A stretch of DNA of 64,000 nt, from positions 288,859 through 352,858 of the forward strand of contig NW_019154049.1 in NCBI RefSeq assembly GCF_001653235.2, read 5' to 3'. Under the pieces are notes generated by a model. That model worked only from the letters and a program-made list of their open reading frames with translations, ran no database searches and was not told the origin of the DNA. Both the position numbers and the translations under genes were made by a program. The stretch's first letter is position 1; every line of letters starts with the position of its first letter. The stretch comes from Pochonia chlamydosporia 170 (taxonomy: Eukaryota > Ascomycota > Sordariomycetes > Hypocreales > Clavicipitaceae). Of the stretch, positions 58,228-64,000 are shown in pieces.

Positions 58228-58822
58228 CTGATTGAATGGGTCTATTAAATATATACAATTGTTTCGTATTCGGCAAAAGTGAGGTCTACGGCAGACCGTC
58301 TGTGTGATTTACGCAAACTCTTCTGAAAAGGATTCGACATCTGGTACGTAGAGCGAGTCAAACCGTTTCGTCCATGATCTCACGTACACGAAACGCTTCG
58401 TCATGAGGGATTTTAAACAACCACGCTTTGTCTTACAAATATTGGAAGTTTTGCTTTACATAAGGATTCCATTGAATATGTGTTTAATTGTCTCCTGATT
58501 CGCAAAATTATCGTCAGCATAGTTCACGCAGTGTCTCAAGGAGAAAGTAGATGACCGATGCATACTGCTAGTAGTATACTCCAGAAGTGAGACCCGCTGA
58601 ATTTTAGCTAGTAAGTTGGGCAGCATCACGGGTTATCATGCGATTATCTGTGACCTTGCATCTATCATCAAAGCTCAGATTTTTGCATCCCTCTTGTTTT
58701 ATCGCTAACTACCGGACTCATGAGTCAGCAGTAAATCTTCTAAATCTTCAGGCAAGGTGGACAAGAAACTGCACAACTTGTCACTCCTAAAAATTTAAGA
58801 AACAGATGTAAGCCGATGGAGT
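58228..58822. repeat. Copy 3 of the recombinase-downstream repeat
   Basis: TGATTGAATGGGTCTATTAAA and AATTGTTTCGTATTCGGCAA open the copy, which then runs through GCTGAATTTTAGCTAGTAAGT near 58597 and TCAAAGCTCAGATTTTTGCAT near 58670 to the palindrome at 58823 (motifs quoted approximately). No zinc-finger coding sequence precedes it, so only the 3' non-coding part survives. Confidence 0.55.
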
Positions 58823-58840
58823 GGCCTAACCGGTTAGATC
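58823..58840. repeat. CCTAAC palindrome, copy 3
   Basis: GGCCTAACCGGTTAGATC, preceded by GCCGATGGAGT. Its core CTAACCGGTTAG is a perfect twelve-base palindrome. Confidence 0.6.
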
Positions 58841-59186
58841 AGCCCAGCGTGTCTGTGGTGCTGAAGCGAGTGATCTGACGGCTGCTCTCCACGCCCATTG
58901 GCCAGACCGAAACTGCGCTAACCACAATTTTATGACAGCATACTTCGGACAGCATGAATTACTAGGCAGCAGTGGCAAGACAGCATAGCGCATTGCATAG
59001 TATGCCGGCTGCTATCACACTGTGTAGGACAGCCAATCCATGCCAACCACAGTCGATTATCTCACGCAGACTGGTACATCTGATGTGCTGTCTTGGTCAA
59101 AATATCCCAAAATTCCTGCTGGCATTGCATGGAAGGCACAGATTGTAGACTAGCCCATATCGCATGTCTTGTTTAAGGGGATACCA
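58841..59186. other. Spacer before the DUF3723 gene
   Basis: No gene seen. It contains several near-repeats of a CAGCAT/AGCATA motif between 58930 and 59030 without clear structure. Confidence 0.35.
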
Positions 59187-62100
59187 TTATCTATTGCGCT
59201 TGCGAGGCTCAGCTTCTCCAGGTCCTTTTCTATCAACTGTCCATTCCGGAATCAAATGAATCGTGTTTGTGCCATTAGATGTCACTCGTTCAAAACATGT
59301 CTCTGGAGTGAGTGCTTTACTGTTGCTATTGAACAACCCAAACCTCTTCCGAATATACTTGTTAGCAACTCTCCTGACCTCGGAAGGTTCTCGTGGGTCT
59401 ACAGTCACTTCATGTTTTACCCTCCAATCTCCATCCTCAAATAGCTTGAATTGAATGACCACTTCTTCTAGTGGCGCGTCTAGTGGTACCTGATGCATGT
59501 GTTAGCGTTGCCGTGAGAGCCACAAAAAGCATAACTTACACTTACGGGCCTTGCCTGTAGAAACACCTGCCCTCCTACATCAGAAGGTCCCACAGGAGAC
59601 TCGTCAGGCGTATCATCCACGTTCAGCGTCTGCCGTACTAATGTACCTAAAGCCACTCTACCTATCTCTTGCTCTCCATCGCTACCCGCCGCGGTGTTTT
59701 CTGCCGCTCTGAGGCGCTCAACCTTCAACCGCAACTCCTTCTCATCCTCTGTGGCATCGTTGATCTTCCTTTTGAGTTGCTGTAGGCATGTCTCCAGATA
59801 GTCGATATTTTGTCTGAGTTCAAGCTCCTTTGCACTCAATTTATCGACCACAGACTTTCGCTCCGTCTCCGTCTCTGCGAACGATGCCGCTCTGGCTTGC
59901 TCTTCCTCACTCAGCAGGCTCTTCTTCAAGGTGAGATCGTCCACCACGGATTGTAGCCTTTGTCGTTCCTCCTCTAGTCGTTGTGTTTCCTGTTGTTTCT
60001 GCCGATGAAGAGCCGCAAGTTGATTGACACTATTCTGTTTCTCAATCGCTTGATCGGTAAGCTGCAGTAATCGAATTCTTTGATCCTCTTCCTGAGCGCT
60101 CTGGTTTTGACGGTCGGCTGAAAGAAGATCAAGCCGTATCTCCTCGCCCAAATCCGTTCGCCTCCTGTCGAGTTCGCTGATCTGAGACTGTCTGTCCTGC
60201 ACGTTGTTTTGGAGGGTTTCGAGTCTGATGATTTGCTCCGCTTCTGTTCCCCGAAACCCATGGAGCCTCTCCTTGTAGTTCGGCCTCCTCGCGCCTGAGG
60301 GCCTCAAGACTGTTTTGTTTGGCTGTTATGGTGCTCTGAAGCTGCTCGATAGTGCCCTGGTGTTCATTCTGCTTCCGTTCGAGATGCTCTAGATGGGACT
60401 CTGCGTCTGCAACCTTGCGTGTAATATCATCTAATCGCCTTTGCTGCCCTTCCTCTGCCACACGTACTTCTGACTCCGCCCGGCTCTGAATTGAATGGTA
60501 GTTTGGGTATCTTTCCAACTGTAAATTTACATCAACTGCTCCCTGCACGCTTTGTGCTGCGTTGATATTTTCAATGCATAGCCCAATATCTCTTCCAAAA
60601 AATGCAAAATACGTGGATCTCTGAATGAATAATGACGTTAAATTCGGTTCTTGTCTTGGCAATGCGCCATGTAGTACGTCTAAGTACATGAAACGCTTGT
60701 CTCGAGCCATGTCCGTCACGGCTGGCGGTCCACTTCGCTCAGGAGGTTTGCCGTCGTCCTCAATTACATACTCATCCTCCGCATTGTCATTTGGTACTGG
60801 TCGAGCCCTTGCTATTACACTCTCAACCATCGTAATGCACGATTCAATGTCCTCATATTGGAACAGTGCCGGTCTGCGTGCTGTGATAAGCAGCCGACGA
60901 GCGATCTCCCGATCTGGGCTACGTCGCAGTATATCATCGATTTCGTCGGTCCTGAATCCAAGCTTATGCGCCAGAGAAGCGAATTGAAACAACACAGTCT
61001 CGTCGGCGTGCGCAGTACCCGCGCCTGATTTTTTTCTCTTCACTTCGGCAGGCATGTCGGCATGTTCACGTATCGCAAAGAGCCAAAGTTGTCGGTACAC
61101 CACATCGAAGTTATCTATTCCACTGGCTCGAACCAGTTTCATGGCTGGTCCGGAAACTTGCACCAAACAGTCCTCACTACTTTGATCCCCATCAAGATAC
61201 GCATTTTCCAGAGCATGTCGGATGGTGTCTTTGCCTTCCAGCCTCACCAGCCTCTTCATGCAGTCTGCCGCCAGTTTGATGTATTTGAGGTTCTCAAAGA
61301 ATCCTCGTAGTGACGGGATCAGGCTCTCGGTGGTAGTGGAACAAAGTCTCAACCAGATTTGCTCCCTCTCCACGTCACTAAACGGGCCGAGGATATCACC
61401 ACTACGAATCCGGCCATACAACTGCCGGGCTTCTTTCTGACAAGCCCCTGGTGCTTTATGTTCCAAGGCCTGAACTGATTCTCTGTCGAGCCTTTCCATT
61501 GCCATTTCATTTCCGTCAAAAATATAATACCAAAAGGCTTTAATATGTCTCAAGTAGGCGAGCAGTTCCTGTTCATTAGCAATGCACCCCCTCGTACAAG
61601 TAGTTATTTTACGTACTTCATGGCATCTTGTAGATATCATTTTGCCCACCACACTCAGTCTCAGCCCAGAGTACAGAGCTGGGATGTGATGGAAAGCGTC
61701 AAATGCCCGTGAGAATTTGCGATGTGCGATAAGTTGATCAAGACAACTTTTTTTCGTCTTTGCATCCGGCAACGTGGCAATCCGCGCCCACCATCGTTGC
61801 TCAAAGTAGGGGTCTTCCTGCCCAAATATTCCTTGGTACTTGCGTATCTTGTAGTAGATCTCTCCATCATCCAATTTTCTTTCGCTTCCATATTCTTCTT
61901 CTATGTCTCGTTTTGCCTCGATACTTATGTCTATTTTTGGTCAGCCCAACTGTCCGACGCCGTGTACTAAGTGACAATTTACAAACCCGCAGCAAAAAGA
62001 TCCACGACCCAGCGTTGACTGGACGACCTGAAGAGACCTTTGACTGCCTCTACTCGATCTTCGCCTCGGAGACATTCCAGTTGAAACCCGGGAGGGAAAT

Positions 62101-62401
62101 CAAGTTTTGGATAGTTTTGGTCAATTGACAGCAATGCTTCCGGCGATAACGCAGAGTCCGTAAGGGCGTCATGAAGCCGACTTTGATCAATTACTGCAGG
62201 TATCCTGTTTTGTAGCTCGCCAGGTTTGAAATCACGCTGTAATCTGAAAAGCTTCCTTAGCCTCTCAATGTTATTGACATCAGGCCCGTCAGAATTTGGA
62301 AAAGCCAGAACATCAAGTTCAATCTGAGCCGTTCCGAGATATTTGAGAGCCTTTTCGGCTCGTATACGGCTCGATATAACTCCAAAAGCAGTGTTGCGCA
62401 T
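59187..62401 (-). CDS. DUF3723 protein (Starship-associated), with one frameshift
   Basis: Exon 1 (from ATG 62401) encodes TAQIELDVLAFPNSDGPDVN, RLRKLFRLQRDFKPGE, LLSIDQNYPKLDFPPG and LECLRGEDRVEAVKGL, the DUF3723 core. A 56-bp intron leads to DISIEAKRDIEEEYGSERKL and a long second part (IRKYQGIFGQEDPYFEQRWW). The C-terminal third is coiled coil (EEGQQRRLDDITRKVADAES and on). At about 60260-60290 the coiled coil passes from one frame to another without usable splice sites, so the gene appears to carry a one-base indel. A last intron (near 59498-59546) joins VPLDAPLEEVVIQFKLFEDG to the stop at 59187. DUF3723 is among the gene families recurrently found in Starships; molecular role is unknown. 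Confidence 0.8.
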
Positions 62402-62642
62402 AGTTGTAATATATGGTATATTTGGATTGATATTTTATGGAATGAGGACAGAAATATGGGGAAGGCATTTTATATGTGTAAGTGGGCTAGCTTCTGGCCT
62501 GTTGGTTGTCAATGCCACACCTGCACAACACCCTGGCTTACGTCTATAAAAGTCACAAACACCCTCCACTGAATGTGCCCTCCAATTGCTAAATTTGTTT
62601 GGGCTTCAGAGACAAAAAATCACCTCAACTATACCCGCACAA
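62402..62642. promoter_or_regulatory. Shared promoter of DUF3723 and kinase-like genes
   Basis: This 241-bp interval separates two head-to-head starts. TATAAAAG at about 62546-62553 lies 95 bp upstream of the kinase-like ATG. The compact spacing suggests joint regulation. Confidence 0.5.
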
Positions 62643-63701
62643 ATGGCTTCCGAAAGAGAATCTAGAATTGATCTAGGTAGGTTGGGAACACAACCCAGTG
62701 GCCGCCAGCCTGAAACGAAGCACAATGCCGGTGTCTCCAGTAACACTCCCGCGCAAAATCGCTTGAGGAAGGTTCCACAGCAGGGCGAGACACCCCACGG
62801 CAAAACAACTGCAGCTCTTTCCAAGAAGCCCAAGTCTCCTTGGACGGGCTACATTAAACTCTATAGCCTTCAGTTTGGAGCTAGTGATTACTTCCAAGTG
62901 GCCGAGGAGGTTTTCAAGAAGAAAGACTCTAATCCAGATCATAACCCTGTTGTGATTGTAAAGTCTTTCTCCAATGCTGAGGCTAAGTCATGCATGCAAT
63001 ACATACAACGAATCAATCACAAAAACTTCGTCCCGGTCAGGAACTTCTTCTCCACCAACGGAGAATCTTTTATTGCTTTTGAGTTTATGCCGCTCTCACT
63101 CTCGGAACTTGCTGGCCATCCGCTCATGGATGACTGCAGGTTGGCTTCTATCCTGGGACAGGTAAGTCGCCGGACTTCCAAGCCGGACACGACTCTACTG
63201 ACGATATGAAAGATCGTTGACGGGCTGGTGTATTTGGACGATCATTGTCTGGAACACACTCAACTTACATGTTCTAACATTCTAGTTGACACCGCCGGCA
63301 ACGTGAAACTATGTGAGTCAAATAGTAGCAATTACAGTCTAATCGTCTAACTATATTCAGGGGCACAGGAACATGTTCAGGGTGGCTCAGACCGCAAAAG
63401 GCATGTGCAAGGTCTGCGCCGCATAGCGATACAGTTGATACAAGGCTATATCGACGAAGATGAGCCCGACGGTCCAGGCGGGATACCGCAGTGCCCGGAC
63501 GGACTCAAATTCGTCTCTGACATGGCGAGGGCATCAAGCACGGAATCACTGAAAAAGGTATGAATGTTGAAGCTCCCTCAAGATACATACTAACAATCAA
63601 AGCATTCACTACTGCAACTTCCTTGGCATAAAAGTCGGCTCGCCGGTATGATATCACTTGTACACATTTGGGTTGATCGCGGATACAAATTTCATCCTTA
63701 G
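62643..63701 (+). CDS. Protein-kinase-like protein, probably catalytically dead
   Basis: From ATG 62643 (MASERESRIDLGRLGTQ) a disordered N-tail precedes a kinase-like fold: VVIVKSFSNAEAKSC with a possible beta-3 lysine, the hinge IAFEFMPLSLSELAG and, after an intron (63161-63210), IVDGLVYLDDHCLEHTQLTC with NILVDTAGNVKLW. The catalytic HRD Asp is replaced (EHTQL), and the DFG motif is missing after the next intron (AQEHVQGG). The end (LLQLPWHKSRLAGM) lies before the stop at 63701. Four exons splice in frame. It is divergent from, and closely linked to, the DUF3723 gene, a pairing that may be functional. Confidence 0.7.
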
Positions 63702-64000
63702 ACATACGAATGCCAATGATCTCAATGTTTACAGAAAAGAAGCCAAATTTTTATTGAGAACCAAAATGAAATAACTAGCGTAGTACTTTAGTCGTGGCAG
63801 TTCTGCAATCTTAGATAACCTGCTCAGGGTTGATATTCTGTGTACATTAAATCTGTATTGCTGTTCCGGACATTCCGCATGACTTCCACCAATTCATCCC
63901 GGAAGCTTCCATTGGCCGATACTGACATTTAGTGTTAAAAGATGCTCGGATCATGGAAAGTTGTGTCTTACCGGATACCACCGTTCTGATCCTCTCTCTT
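63702..64000 (-). other. Possible last exon of a gene entering from the right
   Basis: The minus strand reads NGSFRDELVEVMRNVRNSNT to a stop near 63832, after a plausible acceptor (CTAAATGTCAG) and a GTAAGA donor at about 63972 facing it. This would be the C-terminal exon of a leftward gene that starts outside the window. Family not recognised. Confidence 0.3.

Noticed and set aside
1..64000. tRNA or rRNA genes
   Set aside because: Scanning for B-box-like GGTTCRANNCC with a partner A box found no convincing case.
1..64000. CRISPR arrays or bacterial operons
   Set aside because: The only short tandem array (26666-26711) has no spacers, and gene structures are eukaryotic throughout.

Overview
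The window is from a filamentous ascomycete, probably Sordariomycetes/Hypocreales-like. Genes are dense and cut by short (45-80 bp) GT-AG introns with CTAAC-type branch sites. Products are typical of such fungi: two Zn2Cys6 factors, secreted L-amino-acid oxidase, GPI-type Cys-rich protein, M43 protease, BTB and DUF3723 proteins. Exon joins were deduced by eye from splice signals and conserved motifs. No database search was run, so every family name rests on motif recognition.

Region by region. 1-11.7 kb: the 5' part of a Ted1/Cdc1-type ER metallophosphoesterase, a small conserved protein, a very large minus-strand gene joining a P-loop GTPase, zinc fingers and a patatin phospholipase (immune-receptor-like), an AIG1-like membrane-anchored GTPase and a GPI-type cysteine-rich surface protein. 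14.1-24.8 kb: a secreted L-amino-acid oxidase divergent from a Zn2Cys6 regulator with a CGG-N6-CCG site between them, an APH-type phosphotransferase, a chimeric kinase relic and a secreted M43 metalloprotease. 24.9-32 kb is accessory DNA: a dead hAT transposase, a foldback element built of GTGCC motifs, a 771-codon intronless ORF with a bacterial polymorphic-toxin layout (two tandem beta-rich repeats, Hint-like module, proline-rich linker, NucA/NucB-type nuclease) and a trypsin fragment.

32.2-62.4 kb looks like a giant-transposon compartment. It opens with an apparently intact DUF3435 tyrosine recombinase carrying a C-terminal zinc finger, the family that includes Starship 'captains'. Downstream lie a second Zn2Cys6 factor, a ferroportin, a SulP sulfate permease with STAS domain, an arrestin-like protein, a small secreted protein, a secreted double-DUF1259 protein, a bZIP factor, a CHR chromate transporter next to a rhodanese/arsenate-reductase-like enzyme, a BTB protein, a broken duplicate of the recombinase's zinc-finger end, and a DUF3723 gene. 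Several cargo genes suggest iron, sulfur and oxyanion handling. Three copies of a near-palindrome, GRCCTAACnnGTTAGRTC, sit at 34.97, 56.52 and 58.82 kb, each downstream of related non-coding sequence, and may mark element ends.

The right end (62.6-63.7 kb) carries a degenerate kinase-like gene divergent from the DUF3723 gene. Working model: a native chromosomal segment on the left (1-24.8 kb) bordering a transposon-rich accessory compartment (24.9 kb onward) with metal/oxyanion cargo and at least two genes of bacterial flavour. The element boundaries could not be established from this window alone.
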